DNA of 64,000 bases from Pseudomonas sp. A-RE-19. Lineage in GTDB: Bacteria; Pseudomonadota; Gammaproteobacteria; Pseudomonadales; Pseudomonadaceae. A program made the translations under genes and the position numbers. The notes below the pieces were generated by a model. It had not been told where the DNA came from. It saw only the letters and a list, made by a program, of their open reading frames with translations, and made no database searches. The stretch is from contig NZ_JAHBDQ010000071.1 of the NCBI RefSeq assembly GCF_019956555.1, positions 62,001-126,000 on the forward strand. The letters run 5' to 3'. Positions 16,236 to 25,087 of the stretch are shown piece after piece (positions within the stretch are counted from its first letter, which is position 1; each line of letters begins with the position of its first letter).

Positions 16236-18676
16236 TGAGTCGCCGCAAGACTTGGTATGGCGACTCACGTTGCTGGCTCGGTAGTCTGGTTCTGGTGATT
16301 GATGCGACAGGAAAAACCTGGGGCGAAACGCCGATCGAATTCGATCGCTCGGTGCTTGAGGCCCGGGGTATCGACCCGCAAGTCGCCGAGCATTTTCGCG
16401 ATTCGCCGCGTTTTCAGGCCGGCCGTACGCGAGTCCTCTTGCAGGTCAACGGTTCGTCTGTGGGGCAGGTGCTGGCCACCTTCGATGGTGAAGGCCAGTT
16501 ATGCCTTGATGCGAACCTGCTCGATCATGCCGGTATCGCTGCGCCGCCAGGGTTACCCGACAGTGCTGACGACAAGGCGTGTTTACGAGCATCCGAAGGG
16601 TTGGCCGCAGGGCAAGTGCGACTCGCTCCAGGCCAACAGCAAGTGACGCTTTTGGTCCCTACTGATCAGTTGCTCACGCAGCCCCGGCAGCAGCGAAACT
16701 GGGCATCAGGTGGCGTGGCTGGCGTCTTGAACTATGACGCGCTGATGGTTTCCAGCTCAGGCGCGGACGCCTCCAGGCAGTATCGCAACCTGGGAACGGA
16801 ACTGGGATTCAATGCCGGAGACTGGGTGGTGCGCAGTCGCCAGAATTACACCGCGTTTGACGGGGTGACGCGGTTCGAGACGTTGTACACCCAGGCATCG
16901 CGAACCTGGGAGCGTTATCAGGCCAACGTACAACTTGGCCAGCTCAATATGCATTCGTCGCTGTTTGCCGGTGAGCCCTTTACCGGCATTCAGGTCCTGC
17001 CGGAAACAGCGTTCGCCTTGCGCAGTCAGGAGGGCCTCGGTGTCGGAACGGCAGTCGAAGGGATGGCTTACTCACCGTCGCGGATAGAAGTGCGCCAAAG
17101 TGGTGTCGTGATTTACACCACACTGGTTCCCGCAGGGCCATTCACCTTGCGTGATCTTCCTCTACTCAGCCTTCAACTGGACCTTGAGGTCACGGTCATC
17201 GAAGACAGCGGCGAACAGCGCCATTTCCGGGTGCCGGCAGCCCATGTGCGTCCGCCGAGTGGGAGGACCCCACCGGGCTTCGCCATCGCTGCGGGCCAGG
17301 TACGGCGGTTCACCCATGACGAACGCGAGACACCCTCGTTTTTTGCCGCCAGCAAGGATTGGCAGTGGGGCTCCGATTCGTTATTGACCGCCGGTTGGAT
17401 GGGGAGCAGCGCCTACCAGTCATTGGGCTTGGGGCTGCAACAAGCATTGACGCGCGACTCGGTGGTGAGCATTCAGCAGTTGAGTTCGCGTACAGCGTCA
17501 GCGGGGCAGGGCCAAAGCCTGCAGGCGACGTTCAGTACTTCGTTGGGCTCCGGTGTGTCCGCCAGCCTGACCGCCGCTCAGCGCAATAACGGCTTTCGGA
17601 CCTTGGCGGACACGGGGCCGGAACCTCCGAGCGATGACCCTTATGGCCGGGCAGAACGCCATTGGGGGACTTCTTTCAATTATTCAGATCGGCGTTGGGG
17701 CGCGTTCAACGGTTCGATGACCCGCTATGCCATGGCCGGTAGCCAGGATCGGTCACGGATCAGTGCGTCATGGTCTCGGGAATTCGGTGGCGTCAATCTG
17801 TCGCTGAATGTGCAGCGCGAACGGGGTGACGATGATCGCGGTACGGGCGTTTACGCCACCCTTGGCTTTCCCCTCGGGCGAAACCGTAGCCTGAGGGTCT
17901 ACGGTCGACAGGATGGCCAGCAGGGGATGCGCACCGGCGCACGTTACAACGAACAAGTCAGCGAGACCTCGAGCTACAGCATCAATGCCGAACGTGCCGA
18001 TACCGGCCAGACAAATCTCGACGGGCGAATCAGCCTGTTGCCTCGTTACACCAGTGTCGACCTCGGCTACTCGCGCAACAGTGTTGGCACCCGCAGCTAT
18101 GACCTCGCGCTGCGCGGCGGTGTGGCCGTTCATGAAAATGGACTCACACCATCACCCTATGCGCTGCGCGATACCTTCGGCCTGCTGAAGGTCGGCTCCG
18201 ATGCCGGGGTAAAAGTCAGCACGCCTCAGGGGCCGGTCTGGACCGATGGCGCCGGGAGGGCGGTAGCGGCCAGCCTGCCGGCATACCAGAGCAGCCGTCT
18301 GGAAGTGGACACCGTCAGCCTGCCGCGCAATGTCGAGGTGCTCAATGGTTTTCAGGAAATCGAAGCCGGGCGCGGTGCGGTGCCTCGACTCGACTTCAAA
18401 CTGAGCAGCGCCCGCCGGCTGATGTTGCATGTGCGCACCGAGGCCGGGCAGTGGGTGCCCAAGGGGGGCTCGGTGTACGACAGCGATGGCGTATACCTGA
18501 CCAGTGTGGTCGAGGCCGGTCTGGTGTACCTCGACGATGCCCCCGAGTGGCTTGGGCTGCAATTGACGTTGCCCGACGATCGTCGCTGCCTGCTTGAGTT
18601 CGACACCCGCCAGCTCCCCGAAACCACCGCGCCTTATCAGGCCGCCGAAGTGACCTGTCGGGCGGGTGATAGTTGA
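16235..18676 (+). CDS. Outer-membrane fimbrial usher (FimD/PapC family)
   Basis: This 813-residue usher secretes and assembles chaperone-bound subunits. It shows the N-terminal domain (FDRSVLEARGIDPQVAEHFRD, with LLQVNG), the barrel with GGVAGVLNYDALMVSS and the plug region LVPAGPFTLRDLP, and the C-terminal domain with VLNGFQEIEAGRGAVPRLDF and the final cysteine pair. The predicted signal peptide is unusually weak: the hydrophobic run WLGSLVLVIDA is short and holds an Asp. Translation is coupled to the chaperone through a 1-nt overlap; the last subunit gene follows after 14 bp. Confidence 0.93.
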   Translation: MSRRKTWYGDSRCWLGSLVLVIDATGKTWGETPIEFDRSVLEARGIDPQVAEHFRDSPRFQAGRTRVLLQVNGSSVGQVLATFDGEGQLCLDANLLDHAGIAAPPGLPDSADDKACLRASEGLAAGQVRLAPGQQQVTLLVPTDQLLTQPRQQRNWASGGVAGVLNYDALMVSSSGADASRQYRNLGTELGFNAGDWVVRSRQNYTAFDGVTRFETLYTQASRTWERYQANVQLGQLNMHSSLFAGEPFTGIQVLPETAFALRSQEGLGVGTAVEGMAYSPSRIEVRQSGVVIYTTLVPAGPFTLRDLPLLSLQLDLEVTVIEDSGEQRHFRVPAAHVRPPSGRTPPGFAIAAGQVRRFTHDERETPSFFAASKDWQWGSDSLLTAGWMGSSAYQSLGLGLQQALTRDSVVSIQQLSSRTASAGQGQSLQATFSTSLGSGVSASLTAAQRNNGFRTLADTGPEPPSDDPYGRAERHWGTSFNYSDRRWGAFNGSMTRYAMAGSQDRSRISASWSREFGGVNLSLNVQRERGDDDRGTGVYATLGFPLGRNRSLRVYGRQDGQQGMRTGARYNEQVSETSSYSINAERADTGQTNLDGRISLLPRYTSVDLGYSRNSVGTRSYDLALRGGVAVHENGLTPSPYALRDTFGLLKVGSDAGVKVSTPQGPVWTDGAGRAVAASLPAYQSSRLEVDTVSLPRNVEVLNGFQEIEAGRGAVPRLDFKLSSARRLMLHVRTEAGQWVPKGGSVYDSDGVYLTSVVEAGLVYLDDAPEWLGLQLTLPDDRRCLLEFDTRQLPETTAPYQAAEVTCRAGDS

Positions 18677-18690
18677 TCCAGAGGATGTTC

Positions 18691-19215
18691 ATGAAAGATG
18701 TTGTCAGGTTACTGCTGCTGGCATTGTGGCCGGTTGCGCTACCGAGTCATGCGCAGGCGGATTGCACGATGCAGCTCAATCCCATGGTGCTGGATTTCGG
18801 TTCGCAGACCCGTGATGGCTTGCAGGCGTCGAATGGGGGCACGGCGCTGAGCTTCGGCAGTCGGCGGATGCACTTGAACGTGCAATGCAGTGAGCCGCAA
18901 CCGATGGGGCTGCGGTTCGAGGCGCCGGCGGTCGACGCGCAGCACTATCGGTTCGGGCCGGGCATTCTGCAGATGCGTCTGGTTGCTGCACGACTCGATG
19001 GCCAGGCAGTCAACTGGCTTAGAGAATCCGATGGCGCGCAAAACGTAGCGCTGCTGAGGCCGGGTGATCGCATCCGACCCAGGCTCGACGGTCAGCCTCT
19101 GGCTGGCCAGCATTGGCGCCTGGAGCTGGACATCGAAACCCTCCTGTCCCCACAAGCGACACGCGTTCGTGACATAACGCCGTTCCAGGCGTTGGGGCGA
19201 TTTCAGCTGGACTGA
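18691..19215 (+). CDS. Minor fimbrial subunit or tip protein, probably lacking the C-terminal pilin domain
   Basis: This 174-residue exported protein (signal MKDVVRLLLLALWPVALPSHAQA) begins its mature part DCTMQLNPMVLDFG and contains LNVQCSEPQPMGLRF, resembling the N-terminal domain of larger two-domain proteins that end DUF1120-type operons. It stops after RVRDITPFQALGRFQLD, where a second, pilin-like domain would be expected. The end lies only 4 bp from the convergent MocR gene. The start at 18691 has an AGAGGA ribosome site; an ATG six bases upstream is possible. The family resemblance is from memory. Confidence 0.65.
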   Translation: MKDVVRLLLLALWPVALPSHAQADCTMQLNPMVLDFGSQTRDGLQASNGGTALSFGSRRMHLNVQCSEPQPMGLRFEAPAVDAQHYRFGPGILQMRLVAARLDGQAVNWLRESDGAQNVALLRPGDRIRPRLDGQPLAGQHWRLELDIETLLSPQATRVRDITPFQALGRFQLD

Positions 19216-19219
19216 TCGT

Positions 19220-20638
19220 TCAGCCTTCAGCCAGCAATCTGATCGCTGCCGCACCGACCTTGCGCACCGCTTCTTCGATCTGCGGGGTGATTTTGGCTGC
19301 GTAGTTCATCCGCAGGCAATTGCGGTATTTGCCCGAGGCGGAAAAGATACTGCCGACGGCAATCTGTACGCCTTGGTCATGCAGCGCGCGATTGAGTTTC
19401 AGGGTGTCGAAGCCCTCTGGCAGTTCGACCCACAGCATGAAGCTGCCTTGCGGGCGGCTGGCTCGGGTGCCGGCGGGGAAATAGCGGCTGACCCAATCGA
19501 TCATCGCGTCGCGATTGCGCTGGTATTGCGTACGCATCCGCCGCAAATGCGGTTCGAAATGCCCAGCCTTGAGAAATTCGGCAATCGCAATCTGCGGTTG
19601 CGGCGCGGTGGAGCCCGTGCTGATGTACTTCATGTGCAGCACCCGTTCCAGATAACGACCCGGCGCGACCCAGCCAATGCGCAGGCCCGGTGCCAGGGTT
19701 TTGGAAAATGAGCTGCAAAGCAGGACGCGACCGTCTTCATCGAAGGACTTGATCGTGCGCGGACGCGGGTAGGTGTAGGCCAGTTCGCCATACACATCGT
19801 CCTCGATGATCGCCACGTCGAAGCGCTGTGCGAGCGTCAACAACGCACGTTTGCGCGACTCCGGCATGATGTAGCCCAGCGGGTTGTTGCAGTTGGGGGT
19901 CAACTGTATGGCTTTGATCGGCCATTGCTCCAACGCCAGTTCCAAAGCCTCGAGGCTGATGCCGGTGATCGGGTCGGTGGGGATTTCCAGGGCTTTCATG
20001 CCCAAGCCCTTGAGCGTCTGCATGGCACCGTGAAAGCTCGGCGAATCTACCGCCACGATGTCGCCGGGCTCGCAAATGGCCCGGATGCTGGTGGACAGCG
20101 CTTCGTGGCAACCGGTAGTGATCACCAGATCGTTGGCGCTCAACTGGCACCCGGAATCGAGCAACAGGCGAGCGATCTGCTCGCGCAATTCGAGGGTGCC
20201 GTAGATGTTGTCGTAATACAGACCGGGCATGTCCTGCCGCCGGCTGATTCGCGCCAGGTTGCGCAGCAGCGGTTTCATGGTCGGCGTGGTGATGTCCGGC
20301 ATGCCGCGACCCAGTTGCACGACATCCTTGCGCGGCACGGCGCGAATCAGTTCCAGCACTTGATCCCACTGCGAAATATCCACCGGTCGTTGGGCTGGCC
20401 GGCCAACCACGGGCAGCTCCGGCAGTTCGCGACTCACTGGCACGAAGTAGCCGGACTTGGGTTTGGGCATCGCCAGACCCACGTCTTCGAGCACTCGATA
20501 GGCCTGTTGCACCGTGCTCAGGCTGACCCCGTGTTCGACACTCAGCGCTCGCACCGAGGGCAACCGGTCGCCGGGACGATAGAAGCCCTGTTCGATACGC
20601 GTGCCGAGCAATTCGGCGAGGTTGACGTAGAGGGTCAT
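19220..20638 (-). CDS. MocR/PdxR-type regulator: GntR winged helix fused to aminotransferase-like domain
   Basis: This 472-residue protein has an N-terminal GntR winged helix (residues 1-70, with RPGDRLPSVRALSVEHGVSLS) and a class I aminotransferase fold with the PLP-binding lysine in SSFSKTLAPGLRIGW. MocR proteins bind PLP or amino-acid adducts and regulate neighbouring genes, often divergent ones. Here the divergent partner is a DUF1127 gene 179 bp away, a plausible target. The start at 20638 fits the family; the effector is unknown. Confidence 0.93.
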   Translation of the reverse strand: MTLYVNLAELLGTRIEQGFYRPGDRLPSVRALSVEHGVSLSTVQQAYRVLEDVGLAMPKPKSGYFVPVSRELPELPVVGRPAQRPVDISQWDQVLELIRAVPRKDVVQLGRGMPDITTPTMKPLLRNLARISRRQDMPGLYYDNIYGTLELREQIARLLLDSGCQLSANDLVITTGCHEALSTSIRAICEPGDIVAVDSPSFHGAMQTLKGLGMKALEIPTDPITGISLEALELALEQWPIKAIQLTPNCNNPLGYIMPESRKRALLTLAQRFDVAIIEDDVYGELAYTYPRPRTIKSFDEDGRVLLCSSFSKTLAPGLRIGWVAPGRYLERVLHMKYISTGSTAPQPQIAIAEFLKAGHFEPHLRRMRTQYQRNRDAMIDWVSRYFPAGTRASRPQGSFMLWVELPEGFDTLKLNRALHDQGVQIAVGSIFSASGKYRNCLRMNYAAKITPQIEEAVRKVGAAAIRLLAEG

Positions 20639-20817
20639 GGCGCAGTCTCGGTGTGGGTGATTCGGTTAACCAGTACAGATGGGGCAAAAATATGTAATTC
20701 AGAGGCTGAAACGGAAAATCTGTATGGATTTAATACGGCATCGTTGAATCTGTAATGCATTTCGCCGTCCGCGCATCATGAAAGCTCTGGCTACCCAAGT
20801 AAACAGGAGCGACAAAA

Positions 20818-21063
20818 ATGAACGGCTTGAGCGATGTGCGGCTGACGTTACACAGTCAGGAACTGGCGGCAGGGCAAAAGAACGGCGCGCGCGAGGCAGT
20901 CATGCGCAACGCACCGTCCTGCCTGGGTCGTTGGGGGCTGTTCTGGCATCGTCTGCACACACGCGAGGCGTTGCTGGAGCTGACGCCGGAGCAACTCAAG
21001 GATATCGGGTTGAGTCGGGAGCAGGCACGGGACGAGGGGCTTAAGCCTTTTTGGCGGATCTGA
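20818..21063 (+). CDS. DUF1127 small protein
   Basis: This 81-residue protein has its DUF1127 core in the second half: WHRLHTREALLELTPEQLKDIGLSREQA, with basic and hydrophobic residues typical of the family. DUF1127 proteins in other bacteria bind RNA or act in stress and phosphate responses, but the role here is not known. It is divergent from the MocR regulator and preceded by a CAGGAG ribosome site 10 bp from the ATG. Confidence 0.85.
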   Translation: MNGLSDVRLTLHSQELAAGQKNGAREAVMRNAPSCLGRWGLFWHRLHTREALLELTPEQLKDIGLSREQARDEGLKPFWRI

Positions 21064-21088
21064 ATTATTGCGACGGTCTATAGATCCA

Positions 21089-21155
21089 TTCGCGGGCAAG
21101 CCTCGCTCCTACAGGGGCTACGCTTGACCCTGTAGGAGCGAGGCTTGCCCGCGAA
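21089..21155. repeat. REPIN, family A, short spacer
   Basis: Inverted GTAGGAGCGAGGCTTGCCCG copies with an approximately 17-bp spacer lie between the convergent DUF1127 and oxidase genes. Confidence 0.88.
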
Positions 21156-21182
21156 AACGTCGACACAGACGCCGAAAATCTT

Positions 21183-22496
21183 TCAGACCAACTCCTTCAT
21201 CCGATGCCACAACATCCCCAACGCCAACAATGGCGAACGCAAATGCTTGCCACCCGGGAAGGTGATATGCGGCACCTTGGCAAACAGATCGAACCCTCTG
21301 CTCTGCTGACCACTGATAGCCTCAGCCAACAACTTGCCCGCCAGGTGCGTGGCATTCACGCCATGGCCGGAATAGGCCTGGGCGTAATACACATTTGACT
21401 GGTCCTTGAGCCGACCGATCTGCGGCAGGCGATTGGCGCCGATGCCGATCATCCCACCCCATTGATAGTCGATTTTCACCCCGGCCAGTTGCGGGAACAC
21501 CGCCAGCATCTTCGGTCGCATGTACGCGGCGATGTCTTTCGGGTCGCGTCCCGAATAATGACAGGCGCCGCCGAACAGCAAGCGTCGGTCCGCCGAGAGT
21601 CGGTAATAATCCAGCGCCACCCGTTGATCGCAGACCGCCATGTTTTGCGGCAGCAAGGCATGAGCCTGTTCCTCGCTCAAGGGTTCGGTGGCGATGATGT
21701 AACTGCCGGCGGGCAGCACTTTGCCGCTGAGCAGCGGGTTGAGATCGTTGAGGTAGGCGTTGCAGCCCAGTACCAGCGTCTTGGCGCGAACCGAACCCTG
21801 GGCGGTGTGGACCTTGACCTCGGGGCCGTAATCGATGCGGGTCACGGCCGATTGTTCGAACAGCTTCGCGCCCAATTGCCGGGCGGCGGCCGCTTCGCCC
21901 AGTGCCAGGTTCAATGGATGCAGATGCCCGGAGCCCATGTCGATCAAGCCGCCGACATAGCGATCGGAGCCCACCACGCTGTGCATTTCATTGGCTTGCA
22001 GCAGACGGGTTTCGTAACGGTAACCGAGGCTGCGCAGCTCGATGGCGTCTTCGGCGAAGCCTTCCAGATCGTGAGCCTTGTTGGCGAGGTCGCAGTAGCC
22101 CCAGGTCAGGTCGCAAGGGATCTGAAAACGCTCAATCCGCCGTCGGACGATTTCCACCGCCTCCAGCCCCATCAATTTCATCTGGCGCACACCCTCGACG
22201 CCAATCACGTTGGCGAACTGATCGAGGCCATGGCCGACGCCGCGAATCAATTGCCCGCCATTGCGTCCGCTGGCGCCCCAACCGATTTTGTGCGCTTCCA
22301 GCAGCACCACGTTGAAGCCACGTTCGGCCAGTTCGAGCGCGGTGTTCAGCCCCGAAAACCCGCCGCCCACCACGCACACATCCGCGATCAGCTCACCCGT
22401 GAGCACCGCAAGATCGGGTTGCGGCAGGCTGCTGGCGGCGTAATAAGAGGCCGCGTGCGAGTGGCTCGGGGCACGTTGCTGAATGGGGGCGTTCAT
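21183..22496 (-). CDS. pauB: FAD-dependent gamma-glutamylputrescine oxidoreductase-type enzyme
   Basis: This roughly 437-residue flavoprotein has the dinucleotide-binding GGGFSGLNTALELAERG, then WGASGRNGGQLIRGVG, a signature of PuuB/PauB oxidases of the DAO family. In Pseudomonas these oxidise gamma-glutamyl polyamines on the route to GABA. The position near dadA and pauR matches the P. aeruginosa pauB4 locus as recalled. The start is uncertain: ATG at 22496 (MNAPIQQ) or three codons upstream; neither has a strong ribosome site. A longer frame to 22655 is not convincing. Confidence 0.82.
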   Translation of the reverse strand: MNAPIQQRAPSHSHAASYYAASSLPQPDLAVLTGELIADVCVVGGGFSGLNTALELAERGFNVVLLEAHKIGWGASGRNGGQLIRGVGHGLDQFANVIGVEGVRQMKLMGLEAVEIVRRRIERFQIPCDLTWGYCDLANKAHDLEGFAEDAIELRSLGYRYETRLLQANEMHSVVGSDRYVGGLIDMGSGHLHPLNLALGEAAAARQLGAKLFEQSAVTRIDYGPEVKVHTAQGSVRAKTLVLGCNAYLNDLNPLLSGKVLPAGSYIIATEPLSEEQAHALLPQNMAVCDQRVALDYYRLSADRRLLFGGACHYSGRDPKDIAAYMRPKMLAVFPQLAGVKIDYQWGGMIGIGANRLPQIGRLKDQSNVYYAQAYSGHGVNATHLAGKLLAEAISGQQSRGFDLFAKVPHITFPGGKHLRSPLLALGMLWHRMKELV

Positions 22497-22644
22497 GTGC
22501 GTCATCCAGGAGGCTTGTGTTTGAAAAAGTTGACGGAGCATAAGCTGCCGCTTCGGACGTGAGCAACACCGGTCGGTTGGCGCTGTCTGGATCGGGGGTT
22601 TTGCGTCAGAATCCCGGTCTATTCCGCATTCGGTCACCGCTTCG

Positions 22645-22998
22645 ATGAGCTGCAACAGTCAGAAAATTCGCACTTTGCGTCAGCAGATTCCCACCTTCGA
22701 GTGCGTACCCGGCTGCCATGACTGTTGTGGGCCGGTGACCACCTCGCCCGAAGAAATGTCCCGTCTGCCTCGCAAGAGCCGGGCCGAGCAGGACGCGGCG
22801 ATGGATGAACTCAATTGCGTCCATCTAGGCCCCAACGGCTGCACCGTGTATGACGAGCGCCCCCTGATCTGTCGACTGTTCGGTACCACCAAGACCCTGC
22901 CGTGCCCCAACGGGCGGCGGCCGGTGGAGCTGATTCATCCTCGGGTCGAGAAGCAGATTCATGAGTACATGGCCAGCACCCGGCAGGTGTTGGTTTAA
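22645..22998 (+). CDS. YkgJ family cysteine-cluster protein
   Basis: This 117-residue protein has the zinc/iron-chelating CxxCC arrangement at C24, C27 and C28 and further cysteines at 20, 58, 66, 76 and 87, including CRLFG and CPNG. This is the YkgJ (UPF0153) pattern. Family members probably bind a metal or Fe-S cluster, but no reaction is established. The gene is divergent from the pauB-like oxidase. Start ATG at 22645. Confidence 0.85.
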   Translation: MSCNSQKIRTLRQQIPTFECVPGCHDCCGPVTTSPEEMSRLPRKSRAEQDAAMDELNCVHLGPNGCTVYDERPLICRLFGTTKTLPCPNGRRPVELIHPRVEKQIHEYMASTRQVLV

Positions 22999-23034
22999 AA
23001 ACAGCGTTACTTCAGCGGGGACCGAGTTGCTTCA

Positions 23035-23098
23035 ATCGCGAGCAGGCTCGCTCCCACAAGGACACCGCTGTACCTGTGGGAGCGAGCCTGCTCGCGAT
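23035..23098. repeat. REPIN, family B, short spacer
   Basis: Inverted GTGGGAGCGAGCCTGCTCGC copies lie with a 16-bp spacer between the convergent YkgJ-type gene and dadR. Confidence 0.88.
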
Positions 23099-23137
23099 AG
23101 CGGTCGCTCAGACAACCCTTCCCTTGTGGCTGAACCT

Positions 23138-23626
23138 TCAATCCGGAATCGGCAGACTCAAGCTCTCTTTCACTTCTTCCATCACGATGTAACTCTTGGA
23201 TTCGCGCACATGCGGCAGCTTGAGCAGGATGTCGCCCAGCAGCTTGCGGTACGAGGCCATCTCGGAAATCCGTGCTTTCACCAGGTAATCGAAATCCCCT
23301 GACACCAAATGGCATTCCAAAACGTGGGGCAGTTTCAGCACCGCGCGTCGGAACTCTTCGAAAGTATCGCCGGATTTATAGTCGAGACTGATCTCGACGA
23401 ACACCAGCAGGCTACCCTTCAGGTGCTGCGGATTCAGGCGAGCGTTGTAGCTCATGATGATCCCTTCGCGCTCCAGTCGCCGTACCCGTTCAGTGCAGGG
23501 CGTGGTGGAGAGGCCGACCTTTTCCCCCAGCTCGGTGAAAGAGATGCGCCCGTCCGCTTGCAGGATCCGCAAAATGTTGCGGTCGATCTTGTCCAGCTCA
23601 CGTTTGGTCTGAGTGTTGGTTCGCAT
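23138..23626 (-). CDS. dadR: Lrp/AsnC family regulator DadR
   Basis: This 162-residue protein has an N-terminal AsnC helix-turn-helix (residues 13-60, LDKIDRNILRILQADGR... TTPCTERVRRLE) and a C-terminal RAM ligand-binding domain. Divergent location from dadA and the family make it DadR, the L-alanine-responsive activator of D-alanine/L-alanine catabolism. The start MRTNTQTKREL at 23626 gives the full family length. A perfect AT-rich palindrome in the shared region is a good candidate for its binding site. Confidence 0.93.
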   Translation of the reverse strand: MRTNTQTKRELDKIDRNILRILQADGRISFTELGEKVGLSTTPCTERVRRLEREGIIMSYNARLNPQHLKGSLLVFVEISLDYKSGDTFEEFRRAVLKLPHVLECHLVSGDFDYLVKARISEMASYRKLLGDILLKLPHVRESKSYIVMEEVKESLSLPIPD

Positions 23627-23664
23627 AGGGGATGCGCCTCCGTGAAAAGGGTTTTTGCCGAGAA

Positions 23665-23693
23665 TTGTCGCCAAATATAAGCACTTATATAGT
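23665..23693 (+). promoter_or_regulatory. dadA promoter with overlapping palindromic operator
   Basis: TTGTCG (23665-23670) and TATAGT (23688-23693) are 17 bp apart. The spacer contains a perfect palindrome ATATAAGCACTTATAT (23675-23690, 7-bp arms around CA) that overlaps the -10. Its position suggests an Lrp-type regulator binding here, most simply DadR; transcription would start near 23700. Confidence 0.65.
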
Positions 23694-23782
23694 GAAAAAC
23701 ACTGGCTAATCTTTTTTAAACTGCCCACATCTTCGGTCTGCACAATAAACGTCAGCGGTAAGCCGCGATGAGGGAAATGAAA

Positions 23783-25087
23783 ATGCGCGTTCTGGTCTTG
23801 GGTAGCGGCGTCATCGGTACCGCCAGTGCCTATTATCTGGCACGGGCCGGCTTTGAAGTGACGGTCGTCGATCGTCAGCCAGCACCGGCCATGGAAACCA
23901 GTTTCGCCAACGCCGGGCAGGTTTCGCCGGGTTATGCCTCGCCGTGGGCCGCGCCGGGCGTGCCGCTCAAAGCCATCAAGTGGCTGTTGCAGCGTCACGC
24001 GCCGCTGGCGATCAAGGCCACCGCCAACATCGACCAATACCTGTGGATGGCGCAAATGCTGCGCAACTGCACCGCCAGCCGTTACGCGGTGAACAAGGAG
24101 CGCATGGTGCGTCTGTCCGAGTACAGCCGCGACTGCCTCGACGAATTGCGTGCGGAAACGGGTATTGCCTACGAAGGCCGCAGCCTGGGGACTACCCAGC
24201 TGTTCCGCACCCAGGCGCAGCTCGATGGCGCCGCCAAAGACATCGCCGTGCTGAAAGAGTCCGGTGTGCCGTTCGAACTGCTCGACCGCGCGGGCATTGC
24301 CCGGGTCGAACCGGCCCTGGCCAGTGTCACCGACATCCTCGCCGGTGCCTTGCGCCTGCCGAACGACCAGACCGGCGACTGCCAGATCTTCACCACCCGC
24401 CTGGCCGAGATGGCCACGAAACTGGGTGTGGAATTCCGTTTCGGCCAGGACATTCAGCGCCTCGACTTCGCCGGTGATCGCATCAACGGCGTATGGATCG
24501 ACGGCAAGCTGGAAACCGCCGACCGTTACGTGCTGGCGCTGGGCAGCTACTCACCGCAACTGCTCAAGCCGCTGGGCATCAGGGCTCCGGTGTATCCGCT
24601 CAAGGGTTACTCGCTGACCGTGCCGATCATCAACCCGGCGATGGCTCCGACGTCGACCATTCTCGACGAGACCTACAAGGTCGCGATCACCCGTTTCGAC
24701 AACCGCATCCGCGTCGGTGGCATGGCGGAAATCGCCGGTTTTGACCTGTCGTTGAACCCGCGTCGACGCGAAACCCTGGAGATGATCGTCAACGACCTTT
24801 ATCCTCAGGGCGGCGATCTGGCCCAGGCGAGTTTCTGGACCGGCCTGCGTCCGACTACCCCGGACGGTACGCCGATTGTCGGTGCCACGCCGTTCAAAAA
24901 CCTGTTCTTGAACACCGGCCATGGCACGCTCGGCTGGACCATGGCTTGTGGTTCCGGTCGTTTGCTGGCCGACCTGATGGCGAAGAAAACACCGCAGATC
25001 AGTGCCGAAGGCCTCGATATTTCCCGTTATGGCAACAAACTTCAGGAGTCCGCAAAACATGTCAATCCAGCGCCAGCTCACCAATGA
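23783..25087 (+). CDS. dadA: D-amino acid dehydrogenase small subunit
   Basis: This 434-residue flavoprotein oxidises D-alanine (and other D-amino acids) to pyruvate at the inner membrane. The Rossmann GSGVIG at residues 7-12, FANAGQVSPGYASPWAAPG and the C-terminal TGHGTLGWTMACGSG are diagnostic. The ATG at 23783 starts MRVLVLGSGV; five codons upstream is an alternative without conservation. It is divergent from dadR and overlaps ridA by 29 nt, an arrangement implying co-translation. Confidence 0.97.
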   Translation: MRVLVLGSGVIGTASAYYLARAGFEVTVVDRQPAPAMETSFANAGQVSPGYASPWAAPGVPLKAIKWLLQRHAPLAIKATANIDQYLWMAQMLRNCTASRYAVNKERMVRLSEYSRDCLDELRAETGIAYEGRSLGTTQLFRTQAQLDGAAKDIAVLKESGVPFELLDRAGIARVEPALASVTDILAGALRLPNDQTGDCQIFTTRLAEMATKLGVEFRFGQDIQRLDFAGDRINGVWIDGKLETADRYVLALGSYSPQLLKPLGIRAPVYPLKGYSLTVPIINPAMAPTSTILDETYKVAITRFDNRIRVGGMAEIAGFDLSLNPRRRETLEMIVNDLYPQGGDLAQASFWTGLRPTTPDGTPIVGATPFKNLFLNTGHGTLGWTMACGSGRLLADLMAKKTPQISAEGLDISRYGNKLQESAKHVNPAPAHQ

